From contig JADJQZ010000001.1 in the NCBI GenBank assembly GCA_016712465.1, positions 1,178,001 to 1,242,000 on the forward strand: DNA of 64,000 nucleotides, given 5' to 3'. The stretch is from Candidatus Obscuribacter sp. Its GTDB lineage: Bacteria > Cyanobacteriota > Vampirovibrionia > Obscuribacterales > Obscuribacteraceae. Position numbers and translations under genes: made by a program. The notes under the pieces were generated by a model. The model saw only the letters and a list, made by a program, of their open reading frames with translations. It did not search any database and had not been told where the DNA came from. This document shows positions 9,083 through 18,126 of the stretch, in pieces (positions within the stretch are counted from its first letter, which is position 1; every line of letters starts with the position of its first letter).

Positions 9083-9631
9083 TTGAGTGAGCCCGAAAAT
9101 AGTTCCAAGCCTGTAGAGCCGTCCCTGGTTGCGAAGGCCGCTGAGGCGCTCAAGCTGATTAAGAGCAAAAGTGCCGCAGACAGGCAAAGGGCGCTCAGCC
9201 TGTTTCAAGAGGCCGCTGAGGCCGGCTATGCTCCTGCCCAATACAACCTGGCTTCCATTTATATGGGCAATCTGGTCGGCAAAGACACCGAAAAGGCGCT
9301 GCACTGGTTTTCCCTGGCGGCGGAAGCCGGTGATTTTGATGCAATGTTCAATATCGCTTACATCTATGACCGTGGTTTTCTCGGCGAGCAAGATATGGAG
9401 CAAGCTCGATTCTGGTACGCACGGGCGGCAAAGGCCGGCTCAGGGCGGGCTCAGTATGACCTGGCGGCCATCTATCAGCATGGTCGCGGCGTGGCGGTTG
9501 ATCTTGAAAAAGCCCTCTATTGGTACGACCGGGCGCGGCAGTCTGGTGTGGCGCGAGCCTTGCCTAACTTTGAGGAGATCAAAGCCGCTCTGCAAGCCCG
9601 GCAAGACGGGAAGACCGCACCCCGAGAATGA
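9083..9631 (+). CDS. Sel1-repeat protein
   Basis: A 182-residue protein with three to four Sel1-like repeats (about residues 45-165): AAEAGYAPAQYNLASIY, then KALHWFSLAAEAGDFDAM, QARFWYARAAKAGSGRAQYD and KALYWYDRARQSG. Sel1 repeats form alpha-solenoids for protein-protein contacts. No signal peptide is visible with the chosen start, TTG 9083, which has GAAAGAG at good spacing; an alternative TTG lies at 9053. Its stop overlaps an ATG of the following frame (ATGA at 9628), although I place the next gene's start further down. Partners are unknown. Confidence 0.72.
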   Translation: MSEPENSSKPVEPSLVAKAAEALKLIKSKSAADRQRALSLFQEAAEAGYAPAQYNLASIYMGNLVGKDTEKALHWFSLAAEAGDFDAMFNIAYIYDRGFLGEQDMEQARFWYARAAKAGSGRAQYDLAAIYQHGRGVAVDLEKALYWYDRARQSGVARALPNFEEIKAALQARQDGKTAPRE

Positions 9632-9768
9632 CTTTTGAGACTTTTAGTGCCGGCTCGCGGGTTGCTAAGGGTCGGTGCTCTTTCATTTCTCTAATGCCGC
9701 TGCAAACTGAAGGCAATCATGCTGTACTCTTATCTTTGCATCGAAGAAATAGGCGTCACAGAATAGAA

Positions 9769-11355
9769 ATGCAGGCAACCGGTCGTTCGAAACCTATCGA
9801 TAAGTTATTCTTTGCGCCGCTACTGGGTTTGGTTCTGGTCGGTTCCTCGGTTCTTCCGGTAGCAGCTCTTGAGCCCTCCGACGGACTTTCCGCCGGTGCC
9901 GAACCAGCCGTAGTAATTGCGGAAGAACCGACTGCTCCTGCTGGTTCTGTGCCACCTGCCGAAAGGGCCCAGGCGCCCCATTTGCGCGGTAGCGTCACCA
10001 GTCTGGAGCCCTTTAACCGGCAGATATTGCTCAAGGAAATTGAGCTGGAGCGCTTCGCCATCAACTTTCGCAAAATGAATAATGTGCAGGGTCGCTGGCG
10101 TGGCTGGCGCTATTTCCTATCTCAGGAGGCCAATGCCGGTGCCACCGCCGGTGGTCTCGTCTATCAAGCCGTGGAGAGACAGCGCGTCATCAACATTGCC
10201 AATGAGATGTTCCTTGATAAGAACGGCAAAGTCAGCTATCGCACGCGCGCAGCCAACCGGGCCAAGCTGGGTGCCGGGCTGGTGCCTCAGATAGTTGGAC
10301 AGACCATCGGCGCAGCCGGCTCCGGCTTGGAACTTGGTATAAACTTTTACCATGAATATCAAGCCCGCAAAGCAGGCTATGGACCTAAACCATCCATTGC
10401 CCGAGTTCTTTCTATTCGCAAAGAGATAGAAGGTCTCTTTGCTCAAAGGCAGGCGGCGGCTCTCGCCGCCAATTTGAGTGATTCCGACCTGGAAATCGCG
10501 AAGGCGGAGGAAGCTGTGCTGAAGGACATTACCAGTATGGGTCTGGCTGAGTATGTGCAGTTCCATGTTCGTGCCAAACGATTTCGCGCCTTTCAGGACT
10601 CTCTTTATGTGCTAGATATAGCTAAAAATACAGTCGGTGCCGTAGGCAACGTCATGAATTTGAAGGGCTTGCACGAGCGCCGTCCACACTACGCAGGTCC
10701 AGGCGGGATTCTCACTTTAACTTCCGGCATACTGATAATCGGCACTCCCATACTGTCTAGATTGTATGGCAAAGCCGTGGCTCGAATGCACGAGAAGTCG
10801 CTAACAAAGGTTCTCGAAGGCATTGATAAGCGCGACTTGCACAAGTTGAATGATGACCGAAACAAGCTTTTGCAACTGGTGGCGGCGCGTACCGATAAAG
10901 GCGCCATCTCGCCGCAGTCATGTTCGGCGCAGACCCTGGCCTTACTCTCTACCTATGAGCAGCAGTCTAATCTCAAGCAGTGCCAGTTGGAACTTGCCTC
11001 CCGGGAGATTCGCGACGGCACCCGGGCTGCCACTGAGAATATCACGGTCGGTACCGCTGTGGGCGGCACCAAGGTTACTCTCGGTATTTGCTCTATGATC
11101 TCCGGCTTTCGCTACGCTCAGCAGGGGCACAAGGGCAATTCCATATTTCAAGCCGGCACCATTGCCTACGCCTCCGGCAGTTTTCTCACCGTCGGTGATA
11201 ACATACGCCTTCGCATTAAGGATGAGTGGAATCGCTATCGCCTGGGCAAGAAGCGACAGCTTCCCATGCAGGTTTTGGGCGACAGGTTGAAAGCCCTGGA
11301 TGCCATCGAGTCTTCGTTAAAAACCTGTAGCGGCAAGTCGGAGAAGAAGGAATGA
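9769..11355 (+). CDS. Large secreted/membrane protein of unknown function
   Basis: The frame runs from 9628 (ATGA overlap with the Sel1 gene), but the first 47 codons look non-coding and the ATG at 9769 gives a signal peptide (FFAPLLGLVLVGSSVLPVAALEP), so I prefer that start (528 residues). After a Pro/Ala-rich linker come long helices interrupted by glycine-rich hydrophobic stretches, for example LVPQIVGQTIGAAGSGLELG, ILTLTSGILIIGTPILSRL and GTAVGGTKVTLGICSMISG. These look like paired membrane-inserting segments. I recognise no family. The following small gene overlaps its stop (ATGA), so they are co-translated. Confidence 0.6.
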   Translation: MQATGRSKPIDKLFFAPLLGLVLVGSSVLPVAALEPSDGLSAGAEPAVVIAEEPTAPAGSVPPAERAQAPHLRGSVTSLEPFNRQILLKEIELERFAINFRKMNNVQGRWRGWRYFLSQEANAGATAGGLVYQAVERQRVINIANEMFLDKNGKVSYRTRAANRAKLGAGLVPQIVGQTIGAAGSGLELGINFYHEYQARKAGYGPKPSIARVLSIRKEIEGLFAQRQAAALAANLSDSDLEIAKAEEAVLKDITSMGLAEYVQFHVRAKRFRAFQDSLYVLDIAKNTVGAVGNVMNLKGLHERRPHYAGPGGILTLTSGILIIGTPILSRLYGKAVARMHEKSLTKVLEGIDKRDLHKLNDDRNKLLQLVAARTDKGAISPQSCSAQTLALLSTYEQQSNLKQCQLELASREIRDGTRAATENITVGTAVGGTKVTLGICSMISGFRYAQQGHKGNSIFQAGTIAYASGSFLTVGDNIRLRIKDEWNRYRLGKKRQLPMQVLGDRLKALDAIESSLKTCSGKSEKKE

Positions 11356-11738
11356 GTCAAACTGCCGAGAACGATCTAGCGCCAATGAAAGCCTTTCTGA
11401 CAGCGGTACCGCACCGAAAGCTCACCGCTCTAGCGCAGTTGCCGCCGTTTTTGCACCGCGAACTTGAAGATGGACCCCTGGCCGACGTCGGCGCTTCCTA
11501 TCAGGTTGGTTGCGTGGTGCGGGGTGAGCCTTTGCCTTTGAGTCGTTTTCTATACGCCCTGGCTGCCGATGAGCGCTGCCTTCTGCACATCGAAAGCGGC
11601 GGCTTTGCTCATACCTACAGGCTCAGGCTCTACGAAAAGAAGGGGACCGGTGCCCGCCTGTTATGCGCTACCTATGTGCCCGAGCCCATGGCGGACGGCG
11701 CCGCTATTCTGGCTTTTTTGGAAGGTCTTGCGGACTGA
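11352..11738 (+). CDS. Small hypothetical protein co-translated with the preceding gene
   Basis: A 128-residue protein whose ATG overlaps the preceding stop (ATGA at 11352), which indicates translational coupling and so a functional link to the exported protein before it. It has no signal peptide or membrane segment. The centre alternates in the way of beta strands (LLHIESGGFAHTYRLRLYE, RLLCATYVPEP). I do not recognise a family. The last 35 bases overlap the end of the convergent LysM-protease gene, an unusually long convergent overlap. Confidence 0.55.
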   Translation: MSQTAENDLAPMKAFLTAVPHRKLTALAQLPPFLHRELEDGPLADVGASYQVGCVVRGEPLPLSRFLYALAADERCLLHIESGGFAHTYRLRLYEKKGTGARLLCATYVPEPMADGAAILAFLEGLAD

Positions 11739-12867
11739 AGCGCTGCTGGAAATCTTCACTGGGATTGGCAACGCCGGCGCGACCGTTCTCCAGTTTATCC
11801 ACCCGCGCTTTTACCAGTCGTGATACGGCGGGAAAGTCTAGCAGAAACGCTTTATTGTTTCTTAGTATAGGATCTTTTGGGTCACTCACAGTCTTTTCGC
11901 TGGTGAAAAGAGCCGAGAATACTTGAGCAAAGGTCTCGCTCTTAGCCACTGCTTCATTACTTTCGCTTTGTCCCGCAGTTGAGTCAGTAAGATAATAGGC
12001 GAGTTGCTTTCTTTTCGCCTCATTCAATTGGCTTGTGTCTTTGGCGTAGGCTTCAGCAAATTCCTGACTCCGAGAAAAGCTACCCAGTGCCTTGTCTAAA
12101 GCATGTCCGGTTTCATGCCTCACCGATTCGGCCAGATCATCGGGCATGATCCAGAATTTCTGGCCCTTTTCGTTTTCTACGGTCTGACGGATATGAACCG
12201 TGTTAGTTATGGGAGAGTAGGAGGCCGGTGACATCAAGTTGGTTTCTCCGTTACCGTAGCCTCTTGGAGTGGTCATGGCTGCGGCTGGTGCTTCATGGCA
12301 GAAGTCTGCCGAAATTTGCAATTTGACGCCGGCTGCTTTTAGAAAATCTTGCATGCCGGTCGGCAGAGCTTCGATAACTCTTTTGGCGGTATCGAACCTG
12401 TGCTGTTCTCCGCCTCGGCTGTATGTTTCCAGTGGCATATCGGCAATCAGCTTGGGCCGGTCAGCTTCTACACCGTTGGAAACCAGCTTGCCGTCAATAG
12501 CCAATTGTGTTCCGGGTTTTAGCTGCTTTGGAGTTTTGATCTGATTGTCTCTAGCAATTTGTCGCCAGGCATTTTCTACGCGCTCATTATTCGCTTCCAC
12601 CTCTGTGCAACTATTTAAGGCTCGCCTGGCTATGCTATTTAGGGTGTCACCGCTTTTCACCCGGTACAACGACGGCAGTGGTGCGTAACTAAAATTCACT
12701 TCCTGGTACTTTCCGGTGAGAGTAGCGGGAGAGGTTTTTGACCTAGTATCATCCCAAAGCTTTTGAGCGACTGAATCCGTACTCTCGACAGGTTGTGCTG
12801 AACGCCCGTCGACGCTATCGTCGGCAGGAGTTTTAGCTGGGTGGTAAAATGCGGAAAGGTCCGTCAC
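11704..12867 (-). CDS. LysM domain plus anthrax-lethal-factor-like zinc metalloprotease
   Basis: A 387-residue protein. Residues 67-125 form a LysM domain (YRVKSGDTLNSIARRAL ... LKPGTQLAI), which binds glycan such as peptidoglycan. The C-terminal half has a gluzincin site: HETGH in a helix (about residue 253), then a downstream Glu in AKSETFAQVFSALF. This spacing and context match the ATLF-like catalytic domain of anthrax lethal factor and related toxins. No signal peptide is visible, so export would need another route (type I, lysis, or a specialised secretion system). The start is GTG 12867, with only a weak Shine-Dalgarno. It probably degrades a protein substrate near peptidoglycan or in a target cell; that is inference. 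Confidence 0.75.
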   Translation of the reverse strand: MTDLSAFYHPAKTPADDSVDGRSAQPVESTDSVAQKLWDDTRSKTSPATLTGKYQEVNFSYAPLPSLYRVKSGDTLNSIARRALNSCTEVEANNERVENAWRQIARDNQIKTPKQLKPGTQLAIDGKLVSNGVEADRPKLIADMPLETYSRGGEQHRFDTAKRVIEALPTGMQDFLKAAGVKLQISADFCHEAPAAAMTTPRGYGNGETNLMSPASYSPITNTVHIRQTVENEKGQKFWIMPDDLAESVRHETGHALDKALGSFSRSQEFAEAYAKDTSQLNEAKRKQLAYYLTDSTAGQSESNEAVAKSETFAQVFSALFTSEKTVSDPKDPILRNNKAFLLDFPAVSRLVKARVDKLENGRAGVANPSEDFQQRFSPQDLPKKPE

Positions 12868-13001
12868 GGTAAAGCACTCGCTGGTCTTTTCCGACGAAAG
12901 TAGCCAAAAGAATAGCAGTTGTCACTGGTGGAATTACGGAACTCGCGGCAGTCTTGAAGTTTGGCAGGCTTGAAATTGTCTGCAAGTCGGAGGTGAGCGC
13001 C

Positions 13002-13634
13002 ATGGAGCGTACCACTGTTTTAAGGCGGGGGACAGTTATCTGCGCGGGGCTTCTCCTTGTTTTTCAATGTCCTGCCTGGGTCTATCCTGTTGGCTCGAAG
13101 CAACTGAGTATGCCGCCGGATCTTGTGGGCGATCTCTACGCGCCCAATAGTCTCTCTCTTGACGAAGCGCTCGAATTTGTGGCAAATAAGCAGCGAGTGT
13201 GGATCAAGAGTAGCCTGCCGCGCGAACAGGCCTACTTGCGACTCACGGGCATGTCTTTGCGTGTCTTTCAGGCTTCCACTTTTCGCACGATGTTTCGCCG
13301 GGCAAGAGAAGCCGATAGGCTGAGTGTATTTCTGGCGGAAGAACTTGCCTGGAGTGAAAAATTCTTGACCGACAGTTCCGAGTCCGTTAAAAAGAAGCTG
13401 GCTGCCTGGGATAAGGAAGGCGCTTCCGGGCAATTGAAGAAGCAACGATTTCTTCTCTACAATCTTGCCGACTGTCTTGAATATCAAGTTAGAAGCTCTG
13501 ACCCTAGGGATTTGGCATTTTTGCAGAAGAATCAGGAGGTCTTATTGAAGATCCGCAACCGTCTTTCCACATCTAGTCCTCTGGACTTGAAGTGTATTGG
13601 TGAGATGGTTAAAAGCGAGACCCTGGCTCCGTGA
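13002..13634 (+). CDS. Secreted hypothetical protein (210 aa)
   Basis: The ATG at 13002 has an excellent GGAGGTGA upstream and starts a signal peptide (VLRRGTVICAGLLLVFQCPAWVYP). The mature part is all-helical and charged (LREQAYLRLTG-like, LAEELAWSEKFLTDSSESVKKKL, LLYNLADCLEYQVRSSD). No known motif is visible. It is divergent from the LysM protease with a 134-base intergenic region, which must hold both promoters. The function is unknown. Confidence 0.6.
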   Translation: MERTTVLRRGTVICAGLLLVFQCPAWVYPVGSKQLSMPPDLVGDLYAPNSLSLDEALEFVANKQRVWIKSSLPREQAYLRLTGMSLRVFQASTFRTMFRRAREADRLSVFLAEELAWSEKFLTDSSESVKKKLAAWDKEGASGQLKKQRFLLYNLADCLEYQVRSSDPRDLAFLQKNQEVLLKIRNRLSTSSPLDLKCIGEMVKSETLAP

Positions 13635-13674
13635 GTTTGGACAAATCAACCCTTGTTGCTTTTGTAAGTTAAGT

Positions 13675-14352
13675 TCAACTGGCTCCTATACTGCTTCCGG
13701 CGCCCTCACCGCCGGGACTATTGGGAGTCTCATTTACCGGGCTCAGTTCCACATACTCTGACAGTATCGATTCAATTAATCTCAGCGTCACGTTGGGTAT
13801 GGAACACAAGAGAAATGAGAAAATTATGGCTGCAAGATACTTCCTTGCAGTCATTTTGTATTTTTCGAGATTGATCGAAGGGCGGAACTCTCGGTTCAAT
13901 CGGTTGACTTCAAGTACAACAAAAACGAGTGTTGATAGTGCAACAAGCTTGCAGCAGGGCCACGCAAGCACAACAATTTTTTTAGGGATCTCATCGTTTA
14001 AAAAGAGATACACCGTAGTAAAGGACATAAACAGATAGCTTGCCGCGATCAGAGGCTTTGGAAGCTTAAGGCGGCCACCCAATTGCTTAGCCGACTCATC
14101 CAGGTAGTTGAGCAAACTGATGAGCGTGAACGGAAGAAACAGGCATCTGGCGAGAGCCATTATCTTCGGGTGTTTTACAAACCGCTGGTCTTTTTGGAAA
14201 GTTTGATAAGCCCAGACCTCCGAAAATACGCCAAAAGTAATGAGATTCAGTATGATGAAGTGCTTGGGCGCAAGCGGCATACCTATCGCAGCTTTGTCAT
14301 TTTTGAGAATTGCGGCGATTCTATCTCTGTAAGCCTGATTGAATTTATTCAA
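13675..14352 (-). CDS. DUF4234-like integral membrane protein
   Basis: A 225-residue protein with about four to five membrane helices. The first hydrophobic segment (HFIILNLITFGVFSEVWAYQ, about residues 31-50) matches the signature of DUF4234/DUF4339-associated small membrane proteins: a hydrophobic run, then T-x-G-hydrophobic-aromatic..W.Y. The C-terminal tail is soluble and Gly/Ser-rich. It is AT-richer than its neighbours. The function is unknown, and nearby genes also encode membrane proteins. Confidence 0.55.
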   Translation of the reverse strand: MNKFNQAYRDRIAAILKNDKAAIGMPLAPKHFIILNLITFGVFSEVWAYQTFQKDQRFVKHPKIMALARCLFLPFTLISLLNYLDESAKQLGGRLKLPKPLIAASYLFMSFTTVYLFLNDEIPKKIVVLAWPCCKLVALSTLVFVVLEVNRLNREFRPSINLEKYKMTARKYLAAIIFSFLLCSIPNVTLRLIESILSEYVELSPVNETPNSPGGEGAGSSIGAS

Positions 14353-14669
14353 AATTGGTTTGATCCATCATTTGTTGTGATTCATAGAAGATTCCGTCAC
14401 AGAAATTCTTTGCTTTTTGTTTTGGCTGCGAGTTGAACCTAGTCAAGCCTGTGCCCGCAACTTGCAGTCATTATGATAGCAAACTGGTAAGCCGTTCGAA
14501 TGAAACCTGAGGTCCCGGTTTGCAAGGCGTATTCGCCGGTGAATCCGGAAGTATCCATCATTGGCGTAGGCGTGGAGCTTGCGGTAATCTGGAAATTGAG
14601 CAGGCTTGCATTTTGTCTTCCGTTTATAATCGATGGAAGGCAACGGCTCGATAGAGCAACCGGTGACGA
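14353..14669. other. Intergenic region, no supported gene
   Basis: A 317-base divergent gap between the DUF4234-like gene and the next small membrane protein gene. A 66-codon minus-strand frame (14443-14643) exists, but it starts with TTG, lacks a ribosome-binding site and has the composition of non-coding sequence. I see no hairpin or repeat. It presumably holds two divergent promoters. Confidence 0.4.
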
Positions 14670-15077
14670 ATGAACAGACGTAGATTCAGGCAGATTTTAT
14701 GCTGGGCTCAGGTAGCTGTGCTCGCTATCGTGCTTTTCTTACACGCCGGTTGCGTTTTCGAGCCTGGCACTGATGGAGCCATAGTTAGCTGGCTGTTTTG
14801 CGCTTGTGAATTGTTGCTCAGTCTTTTCCTTCTTTTTTATGTGTTCTCTCGGCAACTGGGCAATCCCTTGAAGGCAACGGTTGTTGTTTCTACAACTCTC
14901 TTCGCGGTAATTTTCGTGGGTTCCGTCGGATCTATTGAGCGCTGTATGAAAGACACCACTTATCGAAAACTTTCGGCTGCGCAGCGGCATGCCATCAATG
15001 AAGAGCGGATTCAGGAAGTGATTAGCAAATTGACAGCCGGGGCCGACCGCAAATCTACACAGTCTCACGTTCCCTAA
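14670..15077 (+). CDS. Small integral membrane protein (135 aa)
   Basis: The product has three predicted membrane helices (AVLAIVLFLHAGCVF, SWLFCACELLLSLFLLFYVF, VVVSTTLFAVIFVGSVGS) and a charged cytoplasmic-type tail. HAGC in the first helix could be a lipobox, but the C is not followed by a typical lipoprotein mature end. No family was recognised. It is followed after 18 bases by a secreted-protein gene and then another membrane protein gene, which suggests a three-gene envelope operon (14670-16701). Confidence 0.55.
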   Translation: MNRRRFRQILCWAQVAVLAIVLFLHAGCVFEPGTDGAIVSWLFCACELLLSLFLLFYVFSRQLGNPLKATVVVSTTLFAVIFVGSVGSIERCMKDTTYRKLSAAQRHAINEERIQEVISKLTAGADRKSTQSHVP

Positions 15078-15095
15078 CCTGGATGGGCACTACTT

Positions 15096-16100
15096 ATGAA
15101 AGAACGTTTCAACATTCTGGCACTGGCTTCTTTCTTCACCTTCGTTTGTGGAAACCCTGCTGTTGCAAGCTCCCCGAAAACTGTGGAGACAGGAGCCGGG
15201 ACGCGGCTTCAGACCAATAAACCTAAGATACCGGTCAGTCCCGAGTCTGCCACTGAGCCCAAGTTTGTACCGGAGGTCAAGCCTTTGACCGCCGACGAGT
15301 TGGAGAAGCTTTTGAAGACCCGCCTGGACGGGCGCCTGTCGTTCTTGTTTCGGCAGTTTGCCAATATGTTTGTGGTGAAGAGCACCATAGAGCTGGGAAA
15401 GACGGTGGCTCTGGCGACATCCTCCAATTTGATTGAATATGCTGAACTAGAGAGCGTGTTTCCTGTCAGTTATAAACCACGATTGCAGGAGTTGCTTGAT
15501 GCTATTGCTTTGCAGACCGGGGCAAAGTGGGTGTACGATCCCACTGGTAATTTCATTCGTTCTAATAGCAGGTTGAAGAAGCCTATTAGCGACATTGTGG
15601 TCTTTGAGTTTAGCAAAGTTGAGCGCAAGAAACCTATTCAGGTGACTCTGGCCAAGGGCTGGACTGCCACAGATAGAGGTCACTGGATCATGTGTGTGCC
15701 GCCCACCGCGCCTGTGGGAATGGATATATACGAGTTGGGGCGCTACTCTTGCGATGACAAGGTGAAGACTCAAGAGCTGTTTATGCAGATTCCTAAGGAT
15801 GTCGCTCTTGATTGGGCCAGGCGAGTTAAGCCGGACGCTTCGGCAAGTGAGCTGAAAGCTGCGAAAGTCGGAAAGTATGATGCCTTGCTTTTTGAAGCCA
15901 CTGTTAAGGCTAAAGCCGGCGGTGATGTGCACTGGCGACACTGGGTCTTTATGGCCGGCGACAGATGTTTTCTCGTTTTGAGTACCTTGTTCCCTGACCA
16001 GGAGCAGGCACTTCTGTCGGACGTGGAAGCTATGATCAAATCAATTCAGGTGACCGAAAGTGAGGGTGGGGATGACAGCAAAGTGAACAATATTCCGTAG
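15096..16100 (+). CDS. Secreted hypothetical protein (334 aa)
   Basis: It begins with a signal peptide (FNILALASFFTFVCGNPAVAS). A Pro/Thr-rich linker follows to about residue 60, then a helical segment with LLDAIALQTGAKWVYDPTGNF. The C-terminal domain (about residues 165-320) alternates strands and helices: VTLAKGWTATDRGHWIMCVPP, YDALLFEATVKAKAGGDV, HWVFMAGDRCFLVLSTL and VEAMIKSIQV. The last part resembles lipoprotein/PsbP-like domains, in which a hydrophobic strand ends in I.SI.V, but I cannot assign a family. Probably the middle gene of a small envelope operon. Confidence 0.58.
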   Translation: MKERFNILALASFFTFVCGNPAVASSPKTVETGAGTRLQTNKPKIPVSPESATEPKFVPEVKPLTADELEKLLKTRLDGRLSFLFRQFANMFVVKSTIELGKTVALATSSNLIEYAELESVFPVSYKPRLQELLDAIALQTGAKWVYDPTGNFIRSNSRLKKPISDIVVFEFSKVERKKPIQVTLAKGWTATDRGHWIMCVPPTAPVGMDIYELGRYSCDDKVKTQELFMQIPKDVALDWARRVKPDASASELKAAKVGKYDALLFEATVKAKAGGDVHWRHWVFMAGDRCFLVLSTLFPDQEQALLSDVEAMIKSIQVTESEGGDDSKVNNIP

Positions 16101-16119
16101 TGGGCATTTATCTCTGGAA

Positions 16120-16701
16120 ATGAAAGTGGACAAGCGAAGTCTATTGTGTCTAGGTCTCTCTATAATGGTTTTGGGTTTGCCGATTCTCTTTCGTGCGTTG
16201 CTTGGTAGATTGGTATGGCTGAACTGGAACCTTTTGGATTGGCTGCTGGTGCTCTTCTTGGGACTAGCTCTGGCATTGGCGTTTTGTGCCTTTCGAAGGC
16301 GCGGTCACGTGGTATTGAAGGTTGTTTGTTCTTCATATATAACCTTTCTGTTGGCAGTAACCTTGTGTAGTATTTATCAAGCTGCAACTGATAACTGGTC
16401 TGTAAAAACTTTGGATAGTAGTAAAAATGGAGTGGAGGCTGCGCTCTTTAAGCAACACTCAGACTGTTTTGAGTACCTGATTTGCTATAAGGTACTGATT
16501 CCGAGAATACTAGGTTTTCAGCTAGTGAGAGTAAATGTCCAGGATGTTGCAAACCATTTTGACTCTCCAGAGTACTGTCAAATAATTAGTGATAGAGAGA
16601 TAGTCCTGTCTTTGCATGAACGCCGGTACAAGGTGAGATTAGACGAAGAGAATGAGATTGATGCTTCGCAACTCGTTGAATCGGCAGCGATAAGTAATTG
16701 A
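16120..16701 (+). CDS. Small membrane protein (193 aa)
   Basis: Three hydrophobic helices occupy the first 90 residues (LLCLGLSIMVLGLPILFRAL, LDWLLVLFLGLALALAFCAF, SYITFLLAVTLCSIY). A soluble C-terminal domain of about 100 residues with strands follows (EIVLSLHERRYKVRL). No family was recognised. It lies 19 bases after the secreted-protein gene, so the two are probably co-transcribed. A bidirectional terminator follows. Confidence 0.55.
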   Translation: MKVDKRSLLCLGLSIMVLGLPILFRALLGRLVWLNWNLLDWLLVLFLGLALALAFCAFRRRGHVVLKVVCSSYITFLLAVTLCSIYQAATDNWSVKTLDSSKNGVEAALFKQHSDCFEYLICYKVLIPRILGFQLVRVNVQDVANHFDSPEYCQIISDREIVLSLHERRYKVRLDEENEIDASQLVESAAISN

Positions 16702-16750
16702 ATTGACAGACCCGGACTCATTCCTGCATACGGAGTGAGTGACGAGAAAA

Positions 16751-16776
16751 CCCACCATGGCAATCTCCATGGTGGG
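16751..16776. terminator. Bidirectional intrinsic terminator
   Basis: A perfect 10-bp stem, CCCACCATGG / CCATGGTGGG, closes a 6-base loop. On the minus strand TTTTCTCG follows directly, which fits termination of the DUF4240-like gene. On the plus strand GTGAGCTTTAGGTTTTG gives a weaker U-rich end for the membrane-protein operon. Confidence 0.75.
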
Positions 16777-16826
16777 GTGAGCTTTAGGTTTTGTATCCAG
16801 TCTCCTGCGAAAATGACTATTGGATC

Positions 16827-17789
16827 TTAATGGTGAGGAAAATTAGATGAGACGTCTGAGGTAACGAAGGCCCAGGCATGGGAGGCAGCATAGTACAGCA
16901 GCTGAAAGTCTTCGTAGCCACTGGGAGTGAATCTTGGCTCCATCAGCGTCTTTGTATAGAACTCTTCGCCCATGCCAATTATATAGAGCCTGAGATAAAG
17001 AAAGGAATCGTCTGTTTGGGCCTTATCCGCGTATCTAAAGTGCTCTTTTGTGTCGAGAGCTGCCAGCTTACTCTTCAGATTTCTTTGAAAGGCACAGAGC
17101 TCATCTGAAGAGAGTTTTCTAAGATCAGCATCTAGATATTCGATTGCCTCCCGCTGGTGTCCATTCATGAGGAAATCCGTTTGCACAAGTCTCATCAATC
17201 GCCAGAACTTGTCATCGGACATAACGGTTGGTACGTCTTGCTCGGATTCCGGCAAATCTTGCTCGGGCATTTGGATGGCTGATTTGGCTTGCTTGAGTTG
17301 TTCTTTCAACTTAGCTGGGTGCCTGGACAGCTCAGATTGACGTTTCTTGATGTGTTCACGGAGACGCTGAACATCGAAGTCATCGGCAGGTTCAAGGTGC
17401 TTTTCCAGTATAAGCAATTGCCTATATAGCTCCTTGCAGTAGTTGTGGAATATCGATACTGAGCCGGGAACGCAGTCGGTGCTGTAGACCACGCGGGCCA
17501 AGCTTCTTAAATCATCGCCTGTGCAGACTTTGCTGTTATAGCGAAAGGTGATATTCCTGTTTTTCCTGGAGAAGATTACTTCTGGGAGTCTCTTTTGAAC
17601 CGCTTTAAATCGCTCTGATAATGATTGCAGAGCGTACTTTGGTTCCAGCACATCAAAATGAGGCTCTATCGAAAGTAATTTAACAGCGTGTCCGAGCGCC
17701 GGAAGCCCGATAGCTAGATAATTTGCCAATGCTGGAAAGTCACCTTCATTGTTGCTATTGTAGGTTCTGGCTGTGATACTCAATTTCAT
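16827..17789 (-). CDS. DUF4240-like protein
   Basis: A 320-residue soluble protein. The C-terminal part (about residues 190-310) matches DUF4240: KFWRLMRLVQTDF, then LRKLSSDELCAFQRNLKSKL, SFLYLRLYIIGMGEEFYTK and ASHAWAF. In this family a conserved F-W opens the domain and (D)DSF-Y-R-L-I-G-E follows. DUF4240 is of unknown function and often found in stand-alone genes like this. The N-terminal 150 residues are not recognised and include a possible coiled coil (LREHIKKRQSELSRHPAKL). It ends at a strong terminator. Confidence 0.65.
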   Translation of the reverse strand: MKLSITARTYNSNNEGDFPALANYLAIGLPALGHAVKLLSIEPHFDVLEPKYALQSLSERFKAVQKRLPEVIFSRKNRNITFRYNSKVCTGDDLRSLARVVYSTDCVPGSVSIFHNYCKELYRQLLILEKHLEPADDFDVQRLREHIKKRQSELSRHPAKLKEQLKQAKSAIQMPEQDLPESEQDVPTVMSDDKFWRLMRLVQTDFLMNGHQREAIEYLDADLRKLSSDELCAFQRNLKSKLAALDTKEHFRYADKAQTDDSFLYLRLYIIGMGEEFYTKTLMEPRFTPSGYEDFQLLYYAASHAWAFVTSDVSSNFPHH

Positions 17790-18126
17790 TTATAAACTCT
17801 GACTGCTCAAAATTTGCGATCTCAAATCAGTCCCTCTGTCCTTCAACCTGGCGACTAAGATAAGGAAAGGATCTAGGTTATCCTACTGGCAACTCTGTTT
17901 TTCGCGAGTGCATTCCGGGTTCACACTGGTTAGCCGCCCGCCCCATTGCTACAGTGATTGGATATGGAGGAAAGGCTGTCTCTAGGATTGGACTGGAGGA
18001 ACTCTGAATAAGCCTGTACACATGCGGGTGCTCACATAGGTGATGGACCAGGACAGTTTTTGCCAGAGAGTGATTTGATAGTTGGTTCCCAACCGAATTT
18101 TAGACCAGCCAGGTGAGTATTTGAGG
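17790..18126. other. Intergenic region, nothing recognised
   Basis: A 337-base gap between two minus-strand genes. I found no frame with a ribosome-binding site, no strong hairpin and no repeat. If the AbiEi-like gene upstream had a partner toxin it would be expected here, and there is none. Confidence 0.4.

Noticed and set aside
14443..14643. 66-codon minus-strand gene
   Set aside because: TTG start, no ribosome-binding site, non-coding composition.
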